Assembly (NCBI GenBank): GCA_963070105.1 | Contig: OY718806.1 | Coordinates: forward strand, 6,035,865-6,099,864 | Length of the DNA stretch: 64,000 nt | Direction: 5' to 3' | DNA from: Litomosoides sigmodontis | Taxonomy: Eukaryota; Nematoda; Chromadorea; Rhabditida; Onchocercidae | Shown here: positions 1-18,575 of the stretch, one piece after another | Layout of the letters: the number at the start of each line of letters is the position of its first letter | Numbering within the stretch: position 1 is the stretch's first letter | The notes under the pieces: generated by a model | The model's database searches: none | Told to the model about the DNA's origin: nothing | The model's input: the letters and a program-made list of their open reading frames with translations, nothing else | Position numbers and translations under genes: made by a program

Positions 1-504
1 TCAGTTGTTTGTTTGATGCAGCATTTTGATCTGTATAAAAGCTCATTCTCCTAGAAATTATATATTTTTTATGGAATGAGAAGAAGTGAAATCTATGGTA
101 AATATGAAATCCTTTAGAGAGAAAGTATAACCGGATGATACCGAATTAATTACTAATTGTAATCATGAAGTTATGACTTAATGATGAGGTGATGGAAGGA
201 ACAGGAATGAAGTGCTTTTGAAAAAAAAGAGTGGGACGCAATTTAAAGATGAGTTCTACTGATCAGAACCAAACACGGCCTCGAGGTGCTATCAATGATA
301 TTTGATGGAACCAGTAAATTGAAAAATCGAAGAAAATATTATTACTACAACAATGAAATAAGATGATTAAAGTTCGCATTAGATTAAATGTCAAAATGCA
401 AGATAGAGGTGGAGAGAGAGAGAGAGGTTAAGACTGAAGGAAAAGGGAGATAAAATACGGAACCTCTCTTTCGAATTTGAGGCAGAAATGAAATTGAAAC
501 TTAC

Positions 505-591
505 TTTTTTGCTGTCAGAGCCGCCATCGGATGCATTTTCTTCAATTCCTTCGTCAACGCCTTCCTCATCATTTTTACTTTTCTCTTCCAT
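505..591 (-). CDS. First coding exon of an unidentified acidic protein, gene runs off the left edge
   Basis: An ATG at 591 opens a 29-codon exon that ends exactly at a strong donor (GTAAGT, 504-499). The encoded N-terminus is very acidic and Ser/Gly rich (MEEKSKNDEEGVDEGIEENA, then DGGSDSKK). No signal peptide or domain is visible. Reading past the donor only gives low-complexity sequence from a GA tract (about 411-426), so the exon should stop here. I could not find a convincing next exon in 1-498, so the rest of the gene lies outside the window. Family unknown; an intrinsically disordered N-terminus is the only safe statement. Confidence 0.45.
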
Positions 592-3500
592 AATAAATGC
601 TATAAATTGCTCATTAATATTGTTGTGTTTCTCTTAGCAAGTAATTGAGCGCGTCAAACCTAAGCACACAATGCATGCTCTCATCCAGGTTTTCTGGAAT
701 GAAAAGGACTTTTCAATTTTGGTTACTGGATACTGCTGAATGGTAGTTAATTTCACTTACATTTGGAGCAGGAAGCTGGCCTTTCAGCCACAAGATCGGG
801 GCATAGCTCCGAGATTTTAAATCTCGACATTCGTTGCACAATGCTCGTCTTGTTGTTTTCTGTGAGAAATGTAAAGCTCGGCGAAATACGAGTAGCTTTG
901 GAGGAAAAAGTAAACAAACAAATAAACAAAGCTCAACGATCGACACGGTATCACTTCGAGCACACAGAGGTTTGATGATACGTCTTCTTCCTGATCTCTC
1001 TGTGTGTGTGTGTGTGTTGTGTATGCGTGTGCACTTCAGAGTGTCGTCCTGTGTGTACACACGGACACACGCAAACACACACACACACACGTACACACAC
1101 ACATACACACGCGTACACACACAGATAGAGAGATACAACAAACAATGTAATACAAATGGTTCAGTGATTGGCTGCTGCGAAAACGTATTGCCTTTATTAC
1201 AACATATCGCTAGGGGCGGAGCGCATTTAGTAAAAATAGGTGCGGACGTTTAACGGTGCGCCAATCGCTTCAGCAGAAGGAGACGGTAGCAATGAGGAGA
1301 GGAGGAGAAGAATGATTTGAAATGGTTAGGTTAGAATCGATAGAACTGGAATAGATTAAATTGATTAGAATGGAATTGGATAAGGACGGCGGTCAATAGG
1401 TCTTTGGCGCAGATCAGTCGTTGAAAGCGACTAATTAGCAAGATAACAACCTCATCTGTTTGTTGCATCACTAAAATAATTTCATTCGTTTTATTCTTGT
1501 TTATTATTTTGTGATTATTTGAATTATCTGTAGGTCAGCCTGTCACAGCAATACAATAGAAATATTAATCCATAATTGTCTAAATTATTCATTTTTTATT
1601 TATTATATTCTTTACTCGTTTTCAAATCAAAGGTTTTGAAACGAAAATTGCCACTGAGTTAGGCGGAAAAAAAATGATAACGAAGAAGTAGAGCAGATTG
1701 ATTATTTCCTATCAAGCCATCACTCCATCATATCAGAGGTTGGATTGGTTTCACAGATTTCAAAAAGAAAAAAACGGAATATTAAGAATGCAGACATCAT
1801 AGATTAGTCTTTCAATATATTAAAGTAGTAGCATCAGCAAACTGGTGTAAATCATACATTAATAGAAAATTCCACTGCGAATTTATTTTTATATAAAATA
1901 ACTAGATCATGTTGTTCTGCAAGATAAATATAGGCTTTTTAATGAGGGAACGTGGAAATTTGTGAATAATCCAAGATCAGAGTCGGAAATTGTTGAAGCA
2001 GAATAACTACCCAATTTGATGCACAATATTTCACTTTTTCAAAAAATTTCCCAATCTCAATGATGATATCGCAAAACACTAATCATTAATATTGGTTTTC
2101 ATGTAATGATTAAAAGCCTATGAAGCTGAAAACTAACATCAAGCAATAATTGCAGTAAAGAATTTTAGTCGAAGAAATTGCGTTCCTCATATCATGTAAA
2201 TTGTAAATTGCTATTAGTTTAGCTTAAAAACAATAAATAAAACAGCATTTCAAATCTGCGTTCTCGTGGTGGTGATGAGTGGGTCTTACACGTTCCATTT
2301 CATATCTTCTAACTTGGTAAGGCACAACGATGTAAACCGAAGATCATCTTCAATTGCGCCTAGCATCAACAAGTTATCTGTATGTTTATAAGTGTTGAGA
2401 AAGCTAAAATTTGATGAGTGTTTTCTTTTCAAACAAAGAAAAGTGTTGCAAATATCAAATGAAGTTGGTGATCTCATCTCTTGAAAGAAATTTCCAAAAA
2501 CCACTGCTGATTCTATGAGTCAAAAGAAGAATGATAAGAAAATGGTTGTTAAGCAGAAGGTGAGGGTTCAGTTAATAAAGCTCATCAAGGGAATGAGCTG
2601 GCAAGAATAAGCTTAGGATGTAGAAGCTTTGCTGACCATTCCAAACAAATGAGAATAACGGTGCTCGTCAGACGGGGGCAGCAACATATCCATCCAGAAA
2701 AGCATAGTTTATTGCCACTACTCTTCATTTTGCTCTTTGACCACCTTTGTGCTTTTACCCCTAATGACTTCATATCTCGTCTTGTTTCTAATAATTAAAA
2801 AAGGCTTAAATCTTCAATCAAATTTAATACGATAAGGAAGGAGAGGAAATAACGCTATTGATGGGAGATACTGAACGGATCTATCGCGCAATAAAAGGCT
2901 GCGATGCACTATGTCATTACTGCTGGTTTTCTTGTTTTTGTTATTAACTGTTAACGTTTGTTTGTTTGGTGGTCTAAGGAATCATTCGACGGTGTCATAT
3001 GAACTATGGCATTGTACCGCAATGCTAAGCAATAAATTTGATGATAGATATTTGTCGATTGGACAGTTAATCCCAAAATTGTTTTCTACGAAAGAGCATA
3101 CTATATATTGCATTTGATGATACCGACAGAAGATGAGCTGGGATTCTTCTCTTTTTATTTTCGGACTTCATCGTTTTACCTTTTGAAGTTTTCTACCTCT
3201 CTTACATATACTTAATGTCCTGTTAGTTGGTATCAGTTTACAAACTTTCACATTTATCTATCCTTAATATCGCATTGATCTTAACCGATTTCTGGTGCTA
3301 CAGAAACAGTCATATATGTATGTATATTCAATTATCCATTAATAACTGCAGTAAGCATTGATATAAAAACTTCTTTAGCTTAATTTTCTCACCGAAATTT
3401 ATTCCGATCTGATTTATAATTGGCATTAAAATTAAAATGCATCATAATAAATGCCGATTCATCAAGAAAATCTACATGGTGGCGAAGGTTCTGGAACGCA

Positions 3501-6500
3501 TCAGTGAATACGAAGCTAAGACTATTAATATAAATATATCATGTATTATATTCATTTCAATGAGCGTGTCAATTTGTGTTACACGATTGCAATGATTCAC
3601 ACTTCCGCTCCATCAACTGAAGAAATACCGCAACAGTTATCTAACTTTTTTTTGCGTTCGAAACTAATTTGTCCCCCCCCCCCCCTCCTCCCCCCACCCC
3701 ATTACTACTTATTTTTCTTATACTCATTGCGAATTCTACAGCAATTGTAAAACGAACCGTGGGAGAATTCAGTGGAGCGAAAGAGTCGAAAATTTACAGC
3801 AACAACGGCTGGCTGATCAATCGGTGGAACAGAGATGTAGGAGTCCGTTTTTAAATGTTATGAATAAAACGATGAGAGTGGTATACATCAACGAATTTTT
3901 GCGGAAAAAAATTATTTCTTAATTCATGTGACTTCAATAAAATGGTTTTTAGCATTATTTGGTGATTTCATTAGCAACGTAACAAACACTGGTAGCCGTC
4001 ACCATCAAAAACTCCTGTTGAAAAAACCCAATGGTACGTTCACTTTCATCTTTTTCAACCTAACATTGGTTATATCAAATCTTTAACCATTACATTCGCT
4101 CTTCCCGATCCATTTTTCCAGTTCTGTGTTTGTGGTATGTTCCTTGATTTTTCCATTTTATTTTCTTCCAACTGCTTTTTACTTTGTTACTGCTACCTTT
4201 ATATTAAATATTTTAAACCGCTCTTCCCACTTATTTTTACCACTTTATCCATTTTAAAAAAACTTACAACGGTGAGTCGAATTTTCCCATTCGATGAATA
4301 AGTATCTCACTGAGAAGATAATGCTGATTTCTATCAATAATGAAAATTACCAGCAACATTATCACTAACACTTCGATATAGGAATTCACATATTAATTTA
4401 TGAATTTCATGGTCAAATGCTCTACTTAACGTTTATATTAGTACCGTGTCATTATCGGTCACAAAAAAGAATTCATAAATTAGTTTCGAGCTACTTTCAC
4501 TTGCATAACTACTACAAAATAACTCATTATGCGATGTTTTTACGCTTGGAAATAATATGAATAAGCGTATTTTCGAATGCGAGTTATGGACGAGACTAAT
4601 GAGCGTTGCTATCAGACAATCGACCATACCATTATTTGATTTGACAAAATTTTGAAGGGTTTTATGAACTTACCAGTCTTTCGTAGATTTAAATTTAATA
4701 ATGGATAAAGGCATAAATTGAACGGTAACTTACGATTATTCGATTAAATTTATTAAGCAATGAAAGAATACGCTGTAAGCATTGTTGTCTAAAGATTAAA
4801 ATCTTAATGATGGGTGTGCGGAAGTGAACTTGAAAAAACCAAGAATCTGCTGATGAAAATCGTTCAACGATTATAGCGAGGGAAATTCAAAAGGAAAAAA
4901 ATGTATCAATGCAACAAGATATTAACAATATTAACAAATCTTTCTTCTTACTAAAGGTATGAATAAGAAGCGACTCCTTCCTTTTGGTAATATAACGACG
5001 AACACGTTACATTCAGCACCGCTTCTTTTTCTAGAAAATGCTTGGATTTGTTCATACATTAAATATTAATTCTTTTAGTTCAGCCATAAAGCTAAGTTTC
5101 ACTTGAACGCTTTAAGATGCAATCGACGTTGCATTATGGACAACAATGGCAAAAAGAGAATATGAGGTCTTCCTCTAATTAATTAGTGGACCGGTGATAA
5201 CTGACAGCCAAATCTAGAAGAATTCGCCAAAAACTTTTGTACCCATTTCTCCCCTCCTCTGCTTCAATTGTAATACACCACTCCCTATTCAAAGTTCTGG
5301 AAGTCCAAAAAGTGAAAAGGAATAATCCGACTTTCTTGGGACCCTAGTCTTTAGCTTTTGAAAGATTTCCCAGATCCAATCACAGAAGATTAAGTGGAAA
5401 TACCATGTCAAGGTATTATTCCTTAGCATAGCTCTCTTCTTCGAAAACTTCTGACAGCGAATAATGGAACAGTCAAAATACTGACATGTAATTACGGTTA
5501 ATCCTACGGAAAGAGGTGAGGAAGTCTGAAGAGTGGTGGATATGAATAGCTTGTAGTTGTTGATAACCAGCAAAACAAATGTACATTCGTCAGCTTTTCA
5601 GCAAATACCAAATATGGGATTAATCAACAACCACAATTACTAACAGGCGATTTCATGCAGCAAAGAACAACTGCTGAAAAGTATTACAACCATTCCATTG
5701 TAGACAGTACAAAAGAGGATTTCTTTTAATAAAAGGGATAACACTCATTCGGTATCAGTAATCCTAGCAATCTGTGAAGTCTATTCATGCAATATCTTCT
5801 CTTCAGTTACTTATTCCTGATATTAAAATTTGTAAGGGATACTTAATAAGCAACAAAAAAATTTTTCGGGAATGAATTAAGAACTAGCAATCGAAGTTAT
5901 CAAATATTGCACTTAGTTCTTGAAGATTCAATAAGTTAAGCTAGTAATATTGAGGCGCGTTTAGATATCCTAATTGTACATAATTGTACAGGGGATGATA
6001 CGTCGAAACTACTCGCTCTTTCCACTAGCAACTTCGCTATAAATTAATTGAGAAAGGAAAAATGCTTCCAGTGGTCAAAAATTAGTCAAACATTATACGA
6101 TACTGATCCGAAATAGAAATTTGAGAACTGAAGTTTCCGTAGCAATAAATGGCACAAATAAATGTTATGGAGAAACTAACAAATGTTACAGAATAATCCT
6201 GGCAATAGTAAAGAATACACAAAAAAAAAATGCTTCGTCATGATAATGCAGCAAAAAATAGAATTCTGAACAATAAGACTCAAAAAAAATCCATCAATAC
6301 GAAAAATCTCTAACAATTATGCAGTATTTAAAACTTAGTCAGTACAACGCACGTGATCTATGCACAGATCACTAACAGTGAGGAATTAATATAAATGAAG
6401 CCACTCATTTAATTTGTTTGATTAAATTTTAAATATTCATGTCAAGTTAACTGAAATATGGACAGAGAAAGACAATGGTAAATATAAGTGAATAAGGATA

Positions 6501-6690
6501 GGCTGCTTCGGTTCCATTGTAAAGCCACAAATTATAGAACTAAATATGCAATAAAGCGACAAATAATATCGACTAAATAAGTTATTAGTAGAATTAAGTA
6601 GAGTTGCAATGATATCTAGTTTATAAACAAATCGAAATGGTAACGACATATCAGTTATTAAATGAAGACTGGTTGAACGACATGGAGCAA
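592..6690. other. Long stretch without recognisable gene
   Basis: About 6 kb with no ORF that combines protein-like composition, a start and matching splice sites. It contains the TG/CA inverted repeat at 990-1135 and a cytosine-rich tract near 3673-3700. A 68-codon ORF at 2911 starts with a hydrophobic stretch but has no other support. The last few hundred bases are the presumed 3' UTR and downstream flank of the ced-8 gene. Confidence 0.5.
990..1135. repeat. TG tract facing CA tract, imperfect inverted repeat
   Basis: A TG-rich arm preceded by a CTCTCT block (about 990-1056) is followed directly by a CA-rich arm that ends in a GAGAGA block (about 1057-1135). The centre is a TGTGTACACA palindrome. 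The two arms could pair as one long imperfect hairpin. The ORFs over this block are repeat translations. Confidence 0.8.
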
Positions 6691-9443
6691 CTATAATTCT
6701 TGCATATTTTGATTTGAAGAAAATAAAATTAATCGACAAGCTTGTACACAAGAATTTGGTACAGCGCCTGCACGACAACAGACTATTTTTGGATGAAAAC
6801 ATGCATAGTACAAAAGCATAAAGAAAATCCCTATAAGAAACAAAAGGTATACTCCTATTGCTACATAATCCTTGCATGGCAAACTAGAATGCTCATTACC
6901 CATTGCCATGTTCAACAGAACCTGAAAATCATATCACAGTTCTATAAAATTTCTAAATTTTAAAAGTCAAAGTTTAATGGTCAAAACAAAAGGAAAACTC
7001 TTCGTTTTAAGAAATAAAATTCTAAAGAAAAAGTAGCTATTGTACGTATAATTTGACTGCCTGAGCATATATTTTGATATTAAGACTTTAACACAAAATA
7101 ATTGTTTCGAATGTTACTAGATTATTAGTTGGAATTTTTACACGAAAACTTACAACAATTTCAACGGCTTCAATACTGTAAGCCACAGCATATCTGTAAC
7201 GTGATCGGCCCTCAGCCATGTTGTATGGAGCAAAAAAGTGAACAGCTGCACAAATTACAATCAGCCCCACTTTCACTGATTTGCTATTAGGTTCGATTTC
7301 AAAAGGCTAAAACATGTAATATATTTCTCAACTGTGTAAAAAGTCACTTAAAAAAGTTATAAGCCAGATATATGAATCTGATTTCAAACCAACTGAATAA
7401 AATGTTACCTGCAAAATTACAATATGTGCAATGGATACCATAAAATGTATAACAAATAAAACCAATATCCAATACTGATATTGAAGTATGAAAAGCACAA
7501 AACATATATATCGTGAAGATACTGTAAAAATCCGCCACAATAACTGAAATCATAAAAAATTATAGCCTAATTTGACTTAAATTTTAATATACATCACAAA
7601 TTTTTATCGAATATCAAGTAATCTTCAACCTGAATTAAAGCGCCACTAGGTGTAATATTCTCTTTATCAGGTCGGCTCAATCTCAAACTCCGGTGCTGAA
7701 TGACAAATGACCAACAAGATGACAACAGAGAAAATGAAATTGAAACTAACTGTATCAACACTAAAAAAATTAAGTACTACAGCACAGTTAGTTATAGAAA
7801 AAAAACTTTAAATAAAAAATGAATCGCTTTTCGTACTAAAAGTCGAAGACTTGCATATCAGAGTATACCAACTATTCATTTAGCATCATACGCCCTTTGC
7901 GTTCATAACCAAAAAGTGAAAACAAAGAAATTGTTCGGACAAATTGCATTATCAAATATTATGCGCGACTCCCTAACTTCTGTAATGCTTATAACTTAAA
8001 CTTAAGATGATAACATACTCCATTTAGGAAAATTATTCGATGGATACAGGGAATGAAATGAATGGATCAATACAGTGCCTTGCACAAGCATCTGAGGTAC
8101 TGATTCCAAAAAAGCTTCGAAAAACCTAAAATTAACTGAGCAGCATATGTTTATGATCAACTAACATCATTAAACCAAGTGGTAAAAGATAAATCATCCT
8201 AAAGGTTCTAAATTTACTCTTTCACAACTTCTTAATGACTTTAAGATACAACAAACGTTCAAAAAAGAAAAACCTCAATAACGTCGCATCTCTTTCTGCC
8301 TGAATCATAGCTATATATGATAACAACTTTTCACTCCTCGTTTCGACCATTCGAAATTTAATGGCGGCTAAAATTGCTTCCACATACCAGATTACTGGAC
8401 TGACCTGAAGAGCTAAGATCATTAGTTGAACTCATCGAAAATGAGTTATTTTGCGTAATGATGACTCTTCAGAGGAAAGGATCTTAGAAAATGTGAGAAT
8501 TACATAAATTAATTACCTGCAAAAGACACATAACAATGCGAAAAATTAACTGCCTTGAGTATAAGTGCTTCATTCTTCCTCGCGCGATATCTGCAGAAAC
8601 ATCATCAACCCACCACAAGAACGAAACAGTATTCAATATAAGGGAAGGTAAGACAGTAAGAACAGTAATAAATGTGAATGCCCACATCTGAAGCCAAATA
8701 CACTTACATTTTCTACAAAATAATAAATGCTAAGCAGAAGAGAATTTGCCATAAATTTTATAGACTCCGGAGACTTGAGAGTAATTGAAGTTAGTGTTAA
8801 TCTATATTAAAACTTTCCTTACAGGTACACGAAACAGAAATGTGTACTCAAAAACATCACTTAATTAGGTCATTTATTTCCTCCTCTCCCAAGCAGTTAG
8901 GAATAAAACCTACCCGACGTTCGCAATAATGAATATAAGCAGCTGTAGCATCACTGCCAATGTCAGCTAAATATGAGGCAGCTGAGAAAATTGAGCAAAA
9001 AATATCAAAATTGCGAACAGCAAGTGTATGGGGTAAACGATCTGTACAATCTTTGATAGCATCTGCAATCTATATTATTAGTACTTAAAATTTAGTAAAC
9101 ATAAATGAAACAGTTGATACATTGAACTTTGTTAAACTTGACAGATATTCATGCTGTACATTTTCAGAGATGAACAGTTAATTATTAATCTACTCACAAC
9201 CTTTGTTTTTCATAAAAAAAAATTAGGTTGAAAGAACCGTTTCGGATAATTCCCACTACTTATCGGGATTCTAAATTTAGTAAAGTGACCTAGCTGTTAC
9301 AGCAACATTTCTATTTAAAAGTTATTTGCTCTAGTTCTAACAGCACAGTGGAAAAAGAAATATGCATAACTCTTACTACCTTCACTCTTCACACCATGCT
9401 TCACAGGATATTTCCAAAAATACAGCAGTTTCGGTCGCTTCAT
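6691..9443 (-). CDS. ced-8: CED-8 / XK-related phospholipid scramblase, complete
   Basis: Nine exons: 9443-9380, 9062-8914, 8687-8517, 8404-8274, 8125-8019, 7760-7630, 7543-7409, 7306-7154, 6921-6691. All joins keep phase and give about 423 aa, close to worm CED-8. Family signatures include the first membrane helix with SYLADIGSDATAAYIHY, the ERDATLLRFFEAFLESVPQ block over the exon 4/5 join, the WSFVIQHRSL motif, LLWRIFTVSSR, and FAPYNMAEGRSRYRYAVAYS near the C-terminus. XKR proteins are multi-pass plasma-membrane scramblases; CED-8 is cleaved by CED-3 and exposes phosphatidylserine on dying cells. The ATG at 9443 follows a TTTTTCCAG acceptor about 60 bases upstream, which fits trans-splicing. 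The N-terminus carries a candidate caspase site (see findings). The 3' tail is short and Cys-rich. Confidence 0.93.
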
Positions 9444-10217
9444 TTCAAAGGGAATCTCCGTCACCAACTGCGCGCATAACAGCAAAGCAACTTTTATCTG
9501 GAAAAATAGATGAAATTTCGAATTCAGGAAGATAGTTTAACTTCTATAAGGAACACAACAAATTTTGGAGGTTCTTTTCCTCTTTTATACTCTTGAAAAC
9601 GACGTAACCACAATTTTTAAAGATCCCATTCATGGAGTTTCTTCAATCACAAAGTAACAAAAGTAAATCTCTTTCAAAGTGTCCCTTACAGTATAACCAT
9701 TTTAGACTAACTTCCTCGAAAAAATCGACAGTCATTCCCCACCCACACTTCATCTCTGGAATTGCCAAATATCGGTTTGAAAGCGAACGATTACATGACA
9801 AATTCATACTGTGGCGATTTGGACTCAGACCTAGCAGAAACCACTTAACCTTCACATATTTGGCTGGCTGCATTTCCTTCTGCGTGCACTGGATAGCCAC
9901 GGGTTGGTAGGTGTCGTAGATAGGAGGCACATTTAAGACAAACATCCACCAGTCTGGGTTTCCGTGGTAATTAATAGAGATTTATTTTCTGCTTTGGTCG
10001 GACTCGTGGATGGATGTCACGTAAGGAAACCGTCATGAATCGTAGTTGAATGCACGAAGTTGTTATGTGAAGAACATGGCTGATGTCACTGAGTAAGTAG
10101 AAGTTTGTTATCTTCACGGTGTGTTACTTTACGGGATTTGCGTTTCGCTCTTTAAGTGTTATGCACATTTCGCTGTAACAGAGATGGACGTTATTGCTGT
10201 CTATAAAATAGTTGTTA
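9444..10217. other. Upstream flank of ced-8, no gene seen
   Basis: A 100-codon minus-strand ORF and a 92-codon plus-strand ORF overlap here, but neither has a recognisable motif or matching splice sites. The stretch separates the ced-8 start from the start of the trinucleotide block by about 775 bases and probably holds the ced-8 promoter. Confidence 0.5.
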
Positions 10218-10565
<348 letters not shown>

Positions 10566-10634
10566 CTGCTACTGCTAACTGCTACTGCTACTGCAACAAC
10601 AACATGATAATACTACAAATGATAAAATGATAAT

Positions 10635-14490
<3,856 letters not shown>

Positions 14491-16489
14491 AATAATAAGT
14501 AATAAGTAATAGAAATCTTTACTATTCATTAACTACTTACTATTTGTTATTTTTTACTGTTATTTTATTCTTTGTTATTTATCGTTTATTTACTAACTTG
14601 TTATTAATAATTATTAACACATTGCAACTAATTCATCTTTATCAGTTTATCACCGTTAATTTTGCTAATTTATCATCATTGTTTTGTTGCTAATTTTATT
14701 TCATGATTATTATTTTATTATTATTATTTGATTTATTTATTGTCGCTAACTTATTTGCATATTAAACTGAGTCTCATTCTCCACTGCAACAGTGAGAGAA
14801 ATAATATGAAATCGAGCGATTCAGTTAAATTCGAGGATGTGGCAGTGGGGTGGGATTATATTTCGGTTTTATATCGGTCCTATCACATCCCTGGAATTCC
14901 AGTTTATCCCATCTTCCCTCCGTTTTCATGACTGGAAAGAAGTTCTTGATATATTACAGTTTATTTGAGCGATAAAAATGTATCGAACTTTGGTTTCCTT
15001 TTTGTAATTCTTTTAGAAAGCAATTTTTAACGATCTATAAACAGAGTACGCGTTTAAAAGTACAATGACTTTTTCCTTGAAACGCCTCTGCAAACAGTAT
15101 CATTTTGTTCCATGTCCTTTTTTCAATCACTAATTTCACTCATTTTTCGGTGGAGCAGATCTGAATGAAAGAAATTCGTATTGCGAACAATCTAGTTAAG
15201 TGCAAATGAGATTTCTTTTGTAAAAAAAAGTCAAATAATGTTTGAAATCAATTTTCCTATTTAAACTGCGAAGCCACCAGTTCGTGCTGTGTAAGTACCA
15301 TATTTTCGAGTCATCTTGAACCTAACTTTTAATGAAGTGATTCATCACGGGAATCTATGTAAAACAATGAAGAAAGGAATCAAAATAGAATATACCTGGC
15401 TTCCCTTAAAATATAATGAAAAGTGTAATAATTTTTCCCTGGTATGTCACTAGAAAAAAGTCACAAGCTACCGTGCTGCTGCGCTTGATGCTACATAATA
15501 GCAATCATTTTGAAAATGAAGTTACGAAGCGAGAGAAGTCGAATTTCCTCTTCGAGAAGGTATTGCAGAAATCGGTGAACCAAATGAGATCAATTGATGA
15601 TACACACCAAATCATATGATGTTTAATATACTGTACAACTTTTCATTTGTGCATGGCAGTGTGCGACTGATACTGTCAGCACCATAGTATGAATGCCTGT
15701 AAATAAATTCCTTGTGTTTTATGATTTTTCCAATTAAAAAAAGCAGAAAACTAAGGTTGTGTAAAAGTAAGACAAGATCATCGTCCACACAATTTTCGGT
15801 CCATCTCCTATCATTTTGGAATGATGGGGAAGAAGGAGTTCAAGATTAAAACATTCTAACGCTCAATGAAATTCGTTTCTTCGCAATAAGCTAACATTTT
15901 TCAACCGATAAATTCCATTGCAAAATAGGATGTGTTTGGATTCAAAAGTTGATGCACGCACTGCTTTTTTTTTTAACTGAAGTTGCGGGAGAAATTTTTG
16001 GGAGAGTTCATTAAACTCAAAAAATGATTTTTAATTTGATAATACAACATGCTATGTCATTAGATGTGAGACAGTGATATAACTCAATAAATCAATCATT
16101 TCTATTCAGCAAATACGACTGAAAAGGAAAAACCAGAATTTCTTCGGCAAATTTCTAAATAGAGAAATAGAATTTTCACGATATTTCGCAGTGGATGTCA
16201 GACGTGAGATTTCCAAATTATTTATTATTCAAAATGTTTGAAAAATCAATTTTGTCGATGACAGAGACGATTCTAGTTATTTGAGAAATAGGAAGAGACA
16301 TGAAAAAGGACAAATGTTGTCAAGAAAATGACACGACATACAAATGACAAACAAAAACATGCTTGTTCCCGTACGAAACAAACATCAAACGATCCATTCT
16401 GGGGCGGGATAAAAGAAGGAAGTTAAAATTTGTATCCCTTTGAAGGTTGTCGCAATTGTATCGCTTAATAAAGATTCCAGAAGAGGTTG
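14491..16489. other. Array flank and GST upstream region, no gene seen
   Basis: The first about 250 bases are TTA-rich degenerate repeat. The remainder has no supported coding exon. A GGGGCGGGATAAAAG element near 16401 is a possible GC-box/TATA-like promoter of the GST gene, by position only. Confidence 0.45.
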
Positions 16490-16534
16490 TTTATTTCAGT
16501 GTTCTGTTGCCTAGTGCTACCGACCAAGAAGAAC
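16490..16534 (+). promoter_or_regulatory. Probable spliced-leader acceptor and 5' UTR of the GST gene
   Basis: A TTTATTTCAG acceptor ends at 16499, 35 bases before the GST ATG, with no ATG between. In nematodes this arrangement usually marks a trans-splice site; the leader itself cannot be seen from genomic sequence. Confidence 0.6.

Positions 16535-18575
<2,041 letters not shown>

Noticed and set aside
713..1253. Cys/Val and Thr/His-rich ORFs on both strands
   Set aside because: They derive from the TG/CA inverted repeat and its flanks.
2286..2504. 72-codon minus ORF ending near a GTGTAAG donor
   Set aside because: Protein-like in its last third, but no partner exon in phase and no known motif.
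2911..3117. 68-codon ORF beginning with a hydrophobic leader
   Set aside because: A signal-peptide-like start alone is common by chance in AT-rich DNA; no splice or homology support.
9632..9945. Overlapping ORFs of 92 and 100 codons just upstream of ced-8
   Set aside because: They overlap on opposite strands, have no motif, and are not needed for a complete CED-8 N-terminus.
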